Positions 7,794-15,789 of a stretch of 40,414 bases of DNA are shown one piece after another (position 1 is the first letter of the stretch; each line of letters opens with the position of its first letter). The notes beneath the pieces were generated by a model that saw only the letters and a program-made list of their open reading frames with translations, had not been told where the DNA came from and searched no databases. The position numbers and the translations under genes are program-made. The DNA comes from Neomegalonema sp. (lineage in GTDB: Bacteria > Pseudomonadota > Alphaproteobacteria > Rhodobacterales > Rhodobacteraceae): assembly GCA_022760355.1 (NCBI GenBank), contig JALEGB010000049.1, positions 1-40,414 of the forward strand, given 5' to 3'.

Positions 7794-8459
7794 ATGTCGG
7801 CTCTCACTTTGACCGCCGCCGCGCTGGCGGCGCTGTTCACGCTAAACGCCGCTGGCGCGATGGCGCAGGACGCGTCGAGGCGCGATGGCGATCAGCAAAG
7901 CGGATGGCTTGAGGGGTTGGGCAAGGATCTCGCGCCGCTCGTCGGCGTGAAACCGAGCACGGACTCCGCCAAGCCCAAAGACGGCGATCCGCTGACGAGC
8001 GCGTTTAAGCGGCTGGCGTCGCCGAACGCGAGGATTGCGGCCAAAGCGCATAAGGAAATCTTGACCGCATGGGGCAAGAGCGGGTCGGCCAGCATGGATT
8101 TGCTGATTCTGCGGGGTCAGCGCGCGGTGAAGAAGAAAAAGTGGGGAATCGCTGAAGAGCATTTCTCGCAGCTGGTGAACCTCGCCCCTGAATATGCGCA
8201 TGGCTGGGTGCTGCGCGCCAGCGTGCGGATGCGCAAGGGCGAGATCGGTCTGGCGCTCGCGGACGCGGCCCAGGCGTTGACCCTTGAACCTCGCCATTTC
8301 GACGCGCTGATGATCGCCGGGGCCGTTTACTACCGGATCGACAAGAAAAAAGAGGCGCTTGCCGCCGCTGAGGCGGCCCTGAAGCTGTATCCGCATTTGG
8401 CGCAGGCGAAGGTCCTCGCCGCGCAGGTGCGGTCCGATCTTGAGGGCGTTGACGTCTAA
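7794..8459 (+). CDS. Exported tetratricopeptide-repeat protein
   Basis: The 221-residue protein has a probable signal peptide with an Ala-rich core ending near AMAQD (residues 1-27), then a helical region with TPR-like repeats (about residues 105-215). Examples are KKWGIAEEHFSQLVNLAPEY, KGEIGLALADAAQALTLEPR and KKEALAAAEAALKLYPHLAQ, which carry the Gly/Ala/Pro spacing of TPRs. It is expected in the periplasm as a scaffold. An AAAGGAGC site precedes the ATG at 7794. It is divergent from the SCP2 operon across 233 bp. No specific function can be assigned. Confidence 0.75.
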   Translation: MSALTLTAAALAALFTLNAAGAMAQDASRRDGDQQSGWLEGLGKDLAPLVGVKPSTDSAKPKDGDPLTSAFKRLASPNARIAAKAHKEILTAWGKSGSASMDLLILRGQRAVKKKKWGIAEEHFSQLVNLAPEYAHGWVLRASVRMRKGEIGLALADAAQALTLEPRHFDALMIAGAVYYRIDKKKEALAAAEAALKLYPHLAQAKVLAAQVRSDLEGVDV

Positions 8460-8460
8460 T

Positions 8461-8475
8461 TCCCCAGAACGGGGA
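8461..8475 (+). terminator. Short hairpin after the TPR gene
   Basis: TCCCC and GGGGA arms flank a 5-nt loop immediately after the TPR gene stop, followed by TTGTG. The stem is short and the T-run weak, so it is only a possible terminator. Confidence 0.4.
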
Positions 8476-8733
8476 TTGTGAACGACCTTGATCTCCGCCG
8501 CTGTTTCGTGTTTTCACGCGCTGTCGGCGGCGGGCTTCTAAATTTCGCTAGGCGCGCAGCGTCCGACACTAAATGCGGTGTGGCCAGCGGCGTTCGCGGG
8601 CGAGACCGAGAACGGAGGCCGCGATGACGCCTTCCGAAAACTCACCCTTTATCGCGCGCACGCGGCGGTCTCCGCGCTTGCGAGGCCGGGCGGCCGCGTT
8701 TTCGGTTGCGCCTCAAATTTCGGGAGCCGTTCG

Positions 8734-11700
8734 ATGAGCGATCATTTCGTTGCGCCGCCGGCGACGCGATGGATGCGGGACGTCGATCGCGGACAGTCCA
8801 TCACGGCTTTGCTCGGGCCAACCAACACCGGCAAAACCCACACGGCGATTGAGCGCATGCTGCAGCATCGCAGCGGGGTCATCGGCTTTCCGCTGCGGCT
8901 GCTGGCGCGGGAGGTGTATGATAAGATCGTTCGCCTGCGCGGGCCGAAGGAAGTTGCGCTGATCACCGGCGAGGAAAAGATCGTGCCGCCAGATGCGCGC
9001 TATTGCGTTGCGACGGTGGAATCGATGCCGTTGGACTGGGGCGCGGAGTTCGTCGCTGTCGACGAGATCCAGCTGTGCGGCGATCTTGAGCGCGGCCACG
9101 TATTCACCAACCGCTTGCTGCAGGCGCGCGGCAAGGTGCGGACGATGTTTCTCGGCTCGATGGCGATGCGAGAGAAAATCGCCGCCTTGTGGCCATCGGC
9201 GCAGTTTGAAACGCGTCAGCGCCTGTCGGAGCTTTCCTATTCCGGCTCCAAGAAACTGTCGCGCTTGCCGGCGCGGACCGCGATTGTCGCTTTCTCGGCG
9301 GAAAATGTCTACGCGCTGGCGGAGTTGCTGCGACGGCAAAAGGGCGGCGCCGCGGTTGTGATGGGCGCGCTCAGTCCACGGACGCGGAACGCTCAGGTCG
9401 CGCTCTACCAGGAGGGCGACGTCGATTATCTGGTTGCGACCGATGCGATTGGAATGGGGCTCAATCTGGATGTGCGCCACGTGGCGTTCGCTGGCCGCCG
9501 GAAGTTCGACGGTCGACGCCACCGCGATCTGACGCCGTCTGAACTGGCGCAGATTGCAGGCCGGGCGGGCCGCCATGTCAATGACGGCACCTTCGGGGTG
9601 ACCGGAGAGGCGCCGCCCTTCGATGAAGAGGTGATCGAGGCGATTGAGCGGCACCGTTTCGAATCGGTGCGGCGTCTGCAATGGCGCAACGCCGATCTTG
9701 CATTCGTCAGCCCGCTCGCCTTGATTCGCAGTCTTGAGGCGGACCCGCCGTCGGAGCATTTGGCCAAGGCGCGCGAATCAAGCGACCTTGCGGCGCTGCG
9801 TCTCCTGGCCAAGGACCCCGACGTTGCGGCAAAAGCGCAAGGACGGACCGCCGTTCAGCTGCTTTGGCAGGCTTGTCAGATTCCTGACTTTCGAAAAACG
9901 TCGCCAACCGAGCATGCGTCGCTGGTTGGCCGTATTTTCGGCTTCTTGATCAGCGATGAGGGCGTCCTGCCGGAGGATTGGTTGGCTGCGCAAGTGGCGC
10001 GGATTGACCGAACTGAAGGCGATATCGATACGTTGTCGACTCGCTTGGCGTACATCCGGACGTGGACATACATCGCGAACCGGTCCAGATGGGTGGCCGA
10101 TCCCGAATATTGGCGGGAGCGGACCAGAGCGATCGAGGACAATTTGTCGGACGCGTTGCATGCGCGGCTGACGCAACGGTTTGTCGACCGGCGCACGAGC
10201 GTGTTAGCGCGGCGGTTGAAGCAGAAGGAGAAGCTCGTGGCGACAGTCGACGAGAAGGGCGAGGTTACCGTCGAAGGCGAGTTTGTGGGACGTCTTGAAG
10301 GATTCCGCTTTCAGCCGGATCCAAACGCGGCGGGCGCCGAAGTCAAAACGCTGCAGGCCGCAAGCGCCCAGGCGCTGACGGATGAACTCACGCGGCGTGT
10401 TGAGAGCTTCTACAAAGCGCCAGACGCTGAGATCGACGTCACGCAGCAGGGCGGCATGATGTGGGGCTCCGCCGCCGTTGGCAAAGTGGAGACCCGCGCC
10501 GGCGAAACCGACGATCCGTTGGCGGTTCGCGCTGTCGCATTCGTCGACGATATGCTCGACGCCGCGCTGAAAGAAAAGGTCGAGCGACGGCTGCAATTCT
10601 GGATCGACAGCAAGATCAAAGCCGCGTTCGAGCCATTGTTCGCCTTGCGCGACGATGAGGCCTTGACCGGCATGGCGCGGGGCGTGGCGTTCCAGCTGAT
10701 CGAACGGCTGGGAGTCGCGCCGCGGCCCGAAATCGCGGATGACGTCAAAGCGCTGGAGCAAGAAGCCCGCGGATTGCTGCGCAAACACGGGGTTCGCTTC
10801 GGTCAGCACACGGTGTTCCTGCCGGCGCTGCTGAAGCCGGCGCCGACGCGTATGCGCATCCTGCTGTGGGGGCTGGCGAAAGCGCTGCCGGAGATCCCAA
10901 GCCCGCCGCCGCCTGGCCATGTGACGATCCCCGCGGATCCTCAGGCTGAGGATGGATATTACACGATGGCCGGCTACCGCGCCTGCGGCCCTCGGGCGGT
11001 GCGCCTGGATATGCTTGAGCGCTTAGCCGACATCATCCGGAATTGCGACGTCCGCGGCGGGTTCGAGGCTGCGCCGGAGATGCTGTCGATCACGGGCAGC
11101 ACGCTGGATCAATTCGCGGAGATCATGGCGGGGCTTGGCTATCAGAGCGAGAAGCTCGAGCGGCCGAAGCGCCCGAAGAAAAAACCGACGCCAAAGGCGG
11201 CCGAGGCGGCGGAGGAGCCGCAACCACCGGCAGGCCTGGCGGCGGCGATCCTCGCTTCTGCGACCGCTCAAGCGGCCGCGGAGAGCGCGAGTGACGAAGC
11301 TGTGCAGGAGGGGGCGCCCGAAGCAAGCGCCACGGCGGAGACCGCCCCCGCGCCGGCCGCTTCGGAAACGCCGGCGGAAACCGACGGCGCCGGGGCGAAG
11401 CCGGCGGCCGAGGCTGCGCCGGCGACAGACGCGCCTGCGGCGGCTGAAACGTCGGACGCGCCCGCGGCCGAGGCGAGCGACGCGGCGCCGGCGGACGCCG
11501 AAGCAGCGGCTGAACCAGAGAGCTCCGCCGAGCTCGAGACTTATTTCGTATTCCGCCTTGCGCCGCGCGGGCGCCGTCCGCGCGCGCAGGGCGACGGCGA
11601 GGGCCGGCGCGGCGGACCACGCCGGGGGCAGCGCCGAGAAGGCGAGGCGCAAGGTCAGGAGGCTGGCGGCGGCCGGCGACGCCGCAGCGGCGAGCAAGAT

Positions 11701-11940
11701 GGCGACGGGCGTCGCCAGGAAGGCGGTCCTGGCCGCGGCGGTTCGGAGCGCAAGGAGGCGAAAGGCGAAGGCGGCGGCCGGCGTGACGACCGCAAGCGCG
11801 ATGATCGCAAAAAGGGCGATCGCAAAAAAGGCGGACAGCAGGGCGGCAAGCAGCGCGAGTTCGCATCTAAGCCGCCGGCCCGCGCGGCCGATCCAGACTC
11901 GCCGTTCGCCGTGCTCGCACGGCTGAAGGAGCAGCAGTGA
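8734..11940 (+). CDS. SUV3-like ATP-dependent RNA helicase with long disordered tail
   Basis: The 1068-residue protein is an Ski2-like superfamily 2 helicase of the mitochondrial SUV3 type. Walker A is GPTNTGKT (28-35) and the Walker B variant is DEIQ (110-113). Motif III-like GSMAMR, then VATDAIGMGLNLDV and QIAGRAGRH (motifs V and VI) follow. A helical C-terminal region of about 500 residues comes next. Residues ~810-930 are an Ala/Pro/Glu-rich low-complexity linker, and ~945-1050 are Arg/Gly/Lys-rich and probably RNA-binding. The protein ends in a compact DPDSPFAVLARLK motif. In mitochondria SUV3 partners with a 3'-exonuclease in RNA decay; a similar role here is inference. The ATG at 8734 (GGGAG site) was preferred over an in-frame upstream ATG at 8578. 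It overlaps the S4 gene by 4 bp. Confidence 0.9.
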   Translation: MSDHFVAPPATRWMRDVDRGQSITALLGPTNTGKTHTAIERMLQHRSGVIGFPLRLLAREVYDKIVRLRGPKEVALITGEEKIVPPDARYCVATVESMPLDWGAEFVAVDEIQLCGDLERGHVFTNRLLQARGKVRTMFLGSMAMREKIAALWPSAQFETRQRLSELSYSGSKKLSRLPARTAIVAFSAENVYALAELLRRQKGGAAVVMGALSPRTRNAQVALYQEGDVDYLVATDAIGMGLNLDVRHVAFAGRRKFDGRRHRDLTPSELAQIAGRAGRHVNDGTFGVTGEAPPFDEEVIEAIERHRFESVRRLQWRNADLAFVSPLALIRSLEADPPSEHLAKARESSDLAALRLLAKDPDVAAKAQGRTAVQLLWQACQIPDFRKTSPTEHASLVGRIFGFLISDEGVLPEDWLAAQVARIDRTEGDIDTLSTRLAYIRTWTYIANRSRWVADPEYWRERTRAIEDNLSDALHARLTQRFVDRRTSVLARRLKQKEKLVATVDEKGEVTVEGEFVGRLEGFRFQPDPNAAGAEVKTLQAASAQALTDELTRRVESFYKAPDAEIDVTQQGGMMWGSAAVGKVETRAGETDDPLAVRAVAFVDDMLDAALKEKVERRLQFWIDSKIKAAFEPLFALRDDEALTGMARGVAFQLIERLGVAPRPEIADDVKALEQEARGLLRKHGVRFGQHTVFLPALLKPAPTRMRILLWGLAKALPEIPSPPPPGHVTIPADPQAEDGYYTMAGYRACGPRAVRLDMLERLADIIRNCDVRGGFEAAPEMLSITGSTLDQFAEIMAGLGYQSEKLERPKRPKKKPTPKAAEAAEEPQPPAGLAAAILASATAQAAAESASDEAVQEGAPEASATAETAPAPAASETPAETDGAGAKPAAEAAPATDAPAAAETSDAPAAEASDAAPADAEAAAEPESSAELETYFVFRLAPRGRRPRAQGDGEGRRGGPRRGQRREGEAQGQEAGGGRRRRSGEQDGDGRRQEGGPGRGGSERKEAKGEGGGRRDDRKRDDRKKGDRKKGGQQGGKQREFASKPPARAADPDSPFAVLARLKEQQ

Positions 11941-12212
11941 GCGACGCAGTCGAGCCGCGAGAGCGGCTCGACAAGTGGCTGTGGCGGGCGCGTTTTTTCA
12001 AGACGCGCCGCTTCGCAACAGATGCGGTGAAATCCGGAAAAGTGCGCGTGAACGGCGTTCGCACGGAGAAACCTGGGGCGGGCGTGAAGGTTGGCGATGT
12101 GCTGACAGTTGCGCGGGCCGGACGTGTTTTCGTGGTGCGCATTCTGGACTTTGGCGAGCGGCGCGGCCCAGCGGCGGAAGCTGAGACCCTTTATGAGCAG
12201 ATAGACGCGTAA
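11937..12212 (+). CDS. S4-domain RNA-binding protein, HslR/Hsp15-like
   Basis: The 91-residue protein is a stand-alone S4 domain: [20 protein letters not shown], then [26 protein letters not shown]. It resembles heat-shock protein Hsp15 (HslR), which binds stalled 50S subunits carrying peptidyl-tRNA. The start is GTG at 11937, overlapping the helicase stop in GTGA, so it is probably translated by coupling to the helicase. The GAAGGAG just upstream lies inside the helicase gene. The helicase-S4-ferredoxin-CarD order is, to my knowledge, widespread in alphaproteobacteria and suggests a role in RNA or ribosome quality control. Confidence 0.85.
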   Translation: MSDAVEPRERLDKWLWRARFFKTRRFATDAVKSGKVRVNGVRTEKPGAGVKVGDVLTVARAGRVFVVRILDFGERRGPAAEAETLYEQIDA

Positions 12213-12339
12213 ACCTTCTGATCCGGGGGCTGCGTCGGGTATATTTTCCCGCGTGAATTTGGCGCGCTTGCCGGAACGGCTCCGGTCGCTTAGGTCGGGG
12301 CTAGAACCTTCCATCTGCCGGCACAGGAGCGCCCGCCGC

Positions 12340-12678
12340 ATGACCTATATCGTTACGGACAACTGCATTCGCTGTAAGTACACCGATTGCGTGGAGGTCT
12401 GTCCGGTCGATTGCTTCTATGAAGGCGAGAATATGCTCGTCATCCATCCGGACGAATGTATCGACTGCGGCGTCTGCGAGCCGGAGTGCCCGGCGGACGC
12501 CATTCGCCCAGACACCGAGCCAGGGCTGGAGAAGTGGCTCGAGATCAACAAAACCTATTCGGAGCAGTGGCCGGTGATCACCGTCAAGAAAGAGCATGCT
12601 GCGGACGCGAAGGATTTTGACGGTCAAAAAGGGAAGTTCGAAAAGTACTTCTCGGAGAAGCCCGGAGAGGGCGACTAA
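12340..12678 (+). CDS. fdxA: Seven-iron ferredoxin (3Fe-4S/4Fe-4S)
   Basis: The 112-residue ferredoxin begins [20 protein letters not shown], then CPVDCFYEG and [16 protein letters not shown]. This is the FdxA/FdII pattern, which holds one [3Fe-4S] and one [4Fe-4S] cluster, with a C-terminal helical tail as in Azotobacter FdI. It is a low-potential cytosolic electron carrier. An upstream in-frame start at 12253 was rejected because ATG 12340 has a CAGGAGC site and matches the conserved N-terminus. It lies 127 bp after the S4 gene and so may have its own promoter. The physiological partner is unknown. Confidence 0.95.
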   Translation: MTYIVTDNCIRCKYTDCVEVCPVDCFYEGENMLVIHPDECIDCGVCEPECPADAIRPDTEPGLEKWLEINKTYSEQWPVITVKKEHAADAKDFDGQKGKFEKYFSEKPGEGD

Positions 12679-13139
12679 CCCCCCGATTTGATATTAGCCG
12701 CGCTCGGCGTCTCTTGGCGTGAACTCGCCGATTTGGGATAGCGGCGTTGAGCGCGACCGATTACCTGTTTGTAATTGATCTGAATTTTCCAGAACCAATT
12801 CCGGTTTCGCTTTCCTCGCTTCTACTACAGATTGCAGGGAAACCGACATTTGTTAGGCGATCTGATCACAGTCACTACAGGTTGGGTAGGCGCCCTCCCA
12901 AACATTTATCTTTAAAATCTCATGAACGAGTGGATTTGCAGCTGCGAACGTGTTATTGAGATGTCACATATGGGAGGTGACGGCGCTGTTCGCTGGTAGC
13001 GCGCGTTGTCATGGCGTTCACCGATGTTTCTGGGGCTGGAGACGGCGCTTCGCGCGTCGGCCAGATTTTTTTGTGCCTTGGGGGAGCCGGAACGCAATTT
13101 CATATGCAAAAGGGGACGATTGAAAGGAAGGGCTTCTAC
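12679..13139. other. 461-bp gene-free region before carD
   Basis: No convincing gene was found. The middle (about 12760-12960) is clearly richer in A and T than its surroundings. An imperfect hairpin with TTGGG/CCCAA ends and a GGCGCC centre lies at 12882-12901. A stretch of AT-rich -10-like sequence follows at about 12904-12918. The region may hold the carD promoter and a long leader, but I cannot place a transcription start. A 70-codon open frame at 12747-12959 has no ribosome site or recognisable protein. Confidence 0.45.
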
Positions 13140-13661
13140 GTGTCCAAGAAAGCCAAAAACGAAAAACGTTCCGAGTTCCGCGCGAACGACTATGTCGTCT
13201 ATCCGGCCCATGGCGTCGGGAAGATCGTGTCGATCGAAGAGCGGGATGTGGCTGGCATTAAATTGGAGATGTTCGTCATTTCGTTCGAGAAGGACAAAAT
13301 GACTCTCCGCGTTCCAACAACCAAGATTGACAGCACCGGCATGCGCACGCTGTCGACCCCGGACATCGTTTTGAAGGCGATGGAGATCCTGAAGGGCCGC
13401 GCTCGTGTAAAGCGCGCCATGTGGTCTCGTCGGGCGATGGAATATGAAGCGAAGATCAACTCGGGCGACCTGATTTCGATCGCTGAAGTTGTTCGCGACC
13501 TCTTCCGCGCCGACAATCAGCCGGAGCAATCTTATTCGGAACGTCAGCTTTTCGAACAGGCTTTCGAACGTTTGACGCGTGAAGTCGCTGCTGTCGAAAA
13601 AATTGACGAAGACGCGGCGGCGAAACGCGTTGAGACCGTGTTGATCAAGCGCGCAGCTTAA
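13140..13661 (+). CDS. CarD/CdnL-family RNA polymerase-binding regulator
   Basis: The 173-residue protein has an N-terminal RNA-polymerase-interacting Tudor-like domain (FRANDYVVYPAHGVGKIVSI, about residues 14-33) and a helical C-terminal DNA-contacting domain (MWSRRAMEYEAKINSGDLIS and following). CarD proteins bind the polymerase beta subunit and stabilise open complexes at growth-related promoters; the Caulobacter homologue is CdnL. I chose GTG at 13140 because a GAAAGGAAGGG ribosome site sits about 10 nt upstream and it gives the expected short N-terminus. ATG at 13104 is the alternative. A strong terminator follows directly. Confidence 0.92.
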   Translation: MSKKAKNEKRSEFRANDYVVYPAHGVGKIVSIEERDVAGIKLEMFVISFEKDKMTLRVPTTKIDSTGMRTLSTPDIVLKAMEILKGRARVKRAMWSRRAMEYEAKINSGDLISIAEVVRDLFRADNQPEQSYSERQLFEQAFERLTREVAAVEKIDEDAAAKRVETVLIKRAA

Positions 13662-13687
13662 GCCGCTCTGACTGACGCAAGATGAGC

Positions 13688-13717
13688 AAACCGTCGGCCC
13701 GCGCCGGCGGTTTTTTT
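13688..13717 (+). terminator. Intrinsic terminator of carD
   Basis: An 8-bp GC-rich stem (13691-13698 with 13703-13710, one G-T wobble) is extended by AAA/TTT and followed by seven Ts. This is the clearest rho-independent terminator in the window. Confidence 0.9.
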
Positions 13718-13737
13718 GTGTCTTTAGGGCAAAAGAT

Positions 13738-14529
13738 TTAGACCAGCGCGCCGACGATGATGACGAGAAAGGCGACTTCGGCGATCACCTGGGTCGCGCC
13801 CAGCAAGTCGCCGCTGAGCCGGCCCATGCGCCGCCAGGCGTAGAATGCGAAGAGGCCGGACAGCGCCGCTGCGCAGGCGAGAGCGAGCAGGAGCGTGAAG
13901 CCGGCCTCCGCGGCGAATGCGATTGCGACGCCAAGCGCAAGGGCGGCGATCGCTTGCGCCGGAGCCGGGCGGCCGGCTTGGCTGGCCAGCCCATCTGCGC
14001 CGATGGTGACGTCTGGCGCCGCAGCCCAAATAGCGACCATAATCCCGCGCGACGCGGCGCCGGAGGCGATCAGCGCGGCGAAGGCGGTCTCAAGCCCGCC
14101 GAGCGCGCCCGCACGCGCGCCCAGCGCCAGCAGAAGCGCCGCGGCGCCGTAGGCTCCAATGCGGCTGTCGCGCATGATGTCGCGTATGCGCTCGGCCGAA
14201 CCGCCGGCGCCGAGCCCGTCCGCCGCGTCCGCCAACCCATCCTCATGCAGCGCGCCGGTGAGCAGCAGCTGCGCGGCCAGCGCGCACCACGCGGCGGCGG
14301 CGGCGGGGGCGCCGGCAAGGGTGAGCAACCAGAACACCAGCCCGCCGGCGACGCCAATCAGGGCGCCGGCCAGCGGCGCCGCCCAGGCGGAGGCGGCGAT
14401 CCGGGCGACGGCGCGCTCATGGTCCACCGGAACCGGCAAGCGAGTCGCCATTGCAATCGCAACCAACATGTCGCTCGGCTCAAACTGCGCCACGTCGGTC
14501 TTTTCGCTCTGCGTTGTTTCGTCCGTCAC
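13738..14529 (-). CDS. cobS: Adenosylcobinamide-GDP ribazoletransferase
   Basis: The enzyme joins adenosylcobinamide-GDP with alpha-ribazole (or its phosphate) to finish cobalamin, and is an integral membrane protein. The 263-residue product is very hydrophobic with about six helices and has the hallmark HEDGLADAADGLG metal/substrate motif. I selected GTG at 14529, with AAAGGGG about 10 nt upstream; a TTG at 14550 is further upstream and the next in-frame ATG is later. It is divergent from cobT across 77 bp. With cobT it supplies the nucleotide-loop assembly branch. No cobU/cobC gene is visible in the window. Confidence 0.93.
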   Translation of the reverse strand: MTDETTQSEKTDVAQFEPSDMLVAIAMATRLPVPVDHERAVARIAASAWAAPLAGALIGVAGGLVFWLLTLAGAPAAAAAWCALAAQLLLTGALHEDGLADAADGLGAGGSAERIRDIMRDSRIGAYGAAALLLALGARAGALGGLETAFAALIASGAASRGIMVAIWAAAPDVTIGADGLASQAGRPAPAQAIAALALGVAIAFAAEAGFTLLLALACAAALSGLFAFYAWRRMGRLSGDLLGATQVIAEVAFLVIIVGALV

Positions 14530-14606
14530 CCGCCGTCGCCCCTTTCCCAATAGTGCAGCGCAGTGTAGCAGCGGCGATCACGCCTTCGCTAGAGAGGACC
14601 CCGGCA
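14530..14606. promoter_or_regulatory. cobS/cobT divergent promoter region
   Basis: Only 77 bp separate the two start codons. That is too short for a cobalamin riboswitch on either strand, and no conserved B12-box was seen. Both promoters must overlap here or extend into the coding regions. Confidence 0.4.
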
Positions 14607-15647
14607 ATGACGGCAGCGCCAGCCAGTTTCGCAGACATCGTACAACGCCTTTCAGCGGCGCCTGTTCCAAACGTTGAAACGCTGGCGGCGGCGGAAGCCC
14701 GAAACGCGAATCTAACGAAGCCCGCGGGCGCTTTGGGGCGGCTAGAGGAGATTGCGATCTGGTTCGCCGGCTGGCGCGGCGCGCCGCAACGGGACGGGGC
14801 GTCGGCTCAAGCGCTTGTATTCGCCGGCAATCATGGCGTCGCCGCGCGCGGCGTCTCCGCCTTTCCGTCGGATGTGACGGCGCAGATGGTCGCGAACTTC
14901 AAGGCCGGCGGCGCGGCGATCAATCAGCTTTGCCGCCAGCATGACATTCCGCTGGCCGTGACGCCGATCCGACTGGAGGAGCCGACCGCTGACTTTACCG
15001 AGGCGCCCGCACTGGACGAGGCTGGTTTCTTTGAAGCGCTGGCGCTGGGGTGGGAATCGGTTGATCCGGCGGCTGACATTTTGATCTTGGGCGAGATGGG
15101 GATCGGCAACACCACGGCGGCGGCGGCGATTGCTGCGGCGCTGTTTGGCGGCGACTTGGCGCAATGGGTCGGGCGCGGCGCGGGGTTGGATGATGTGGGG
15201 CTGGCCCGCAAATCTGAGGTGATCAGCGGTGGATTGGCGCTGCACCTGCCGGCAATCGAGGCAAGCTCGGCGGAGACGCGCGGTTTGCAGGCCGCGCAAC
15301 GGCTGGGCGGGCGAGAGCTGGCCGCGATTCTGGGCGCAGCGTTGCGCGCGCGGCTGCAGCGCCAGATTGTGCTTCTTGACGGGGTGATCGCGACGGCCGC
15401 GATTGCGCCGCTGCATTTCTGCGCCGAGGGCGCTTTGGCGCACTGCCTTGCGGCGCATCGATCCGTCGAGCCGGCGCACGGGGCGATGCTGTCCGCGCTC
15501 GGATTGTCGCCGCTGCTGGATCTTGGGCTTCGTCTCGGCGAAGGCTCCGGCGCCGCGCTGGCGCTCGGCGTCGTCCAGTCCGCCTTGCGCTTGCATGCGG
15601 GCATGGCGACGTTTGAGGAAGCGGCGGTGAGCGGCCCAGGGGCTTAG
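14607..15647 (+). CDS. cobT: Nicotinate-nucleotide:dimethylbenzimidazole phosphoribosyltransferase
   Basis: CobT makes alpha-ribazole phosphate from dimethylbenzimidazole and nicotinate mononucleotide, activating the lower ligand of vitamin B12. The 346-residue length is typical. Visible landmarks are FAGNHGVAARGVSAFPSDVT, GEMGIGNTTAAAAI, and near the C-terminus SVEPAHG followed by GLRLGEGSGAALAL, whose Glu is the catalytic base in characterised homologues. The ATG at 14607 with GAGAGGA upstream removes a 52-codon extension that runs into cobS. The last codons and the stop lie inside a tandem octamer repeat. Confidence 0.95.
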   Translation: MTAAPASFADIVQRLSAAPVPNVETLAAAEARNANLTKPAGALGRLEEIAIWFAGWRGAPQRDGASAQALVFAGNHGVAARGVSAFPSDVTAQMVANFKAGGAAINQLCRQHDIPLAVTPIRLEEPTADFTEAPALDEAGFFEALALGWESVDPAADILILGEMGIGNTTAAAAIAAALFGGDLAQWVGRGAGLDDVGLARKSEVISGGLALHLPAIEASSAETRGLQAAQRLGGRELAAILGAALRARLQRQIVLLDGVIATAAIAPLHFCAEGALAHCLAAHRSVEPAHGAMLSALGLSPLLDLGLRLGEGSGAALALGVVQSALRLHAGMATFEEAAVSGPGA

Positions 15648-15665
15648 GGGCTTAGGGGCTTAGGG
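15638..15665. repeat. Tandem AGGGGCTT repeat across the cobT stop
   Basis: Three perfect 8-bp units (15638-15661) plus a partial AGGG follow each other. The cobT stop TAG (15645-15647) is formed at the junction of units one and two. The 8-bp unit changes the frame with each copy, so gain or loss of units beyond the first would not alter CobT, but change in the first would alter its C-terminus. Confidence 0.85.
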
Positions 15666-15789
15666 TGGGAACTCATAAAGCGCTTCGCGGCCGCCACACG
15701 CCGACAGATCAAGTTCCGGCCATAATTGCGCAACACTAGCTGCGCAATCGTCGCCACACTGCGCGGCGCAGGGAAGGAGCGGGGCGGCT

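Noticed and set aside
8578-8733. 52-codon N-terminal extension of the helicase
   Set aside because: The extension lacks motifs, whereas ATG 8734 has a GGGAG site and gives the N-terminus expected a short way before the P-loop.
12747-12959. 70-codon open frame in the gap before carD
   Set aside because: There is no ribosome site or protein-like pattern, and it falls in AT-rich non-coding DNA.
14530-14606. Cobalamin riboswitch for cobS or cobT
   Set aside because: The gap is only 77 bp, with no B12-box-like sequence.
15638-15665. CRISPR-like array
   Set aside because: The units are contiguous octamers without spacers, and no cas genes are near.
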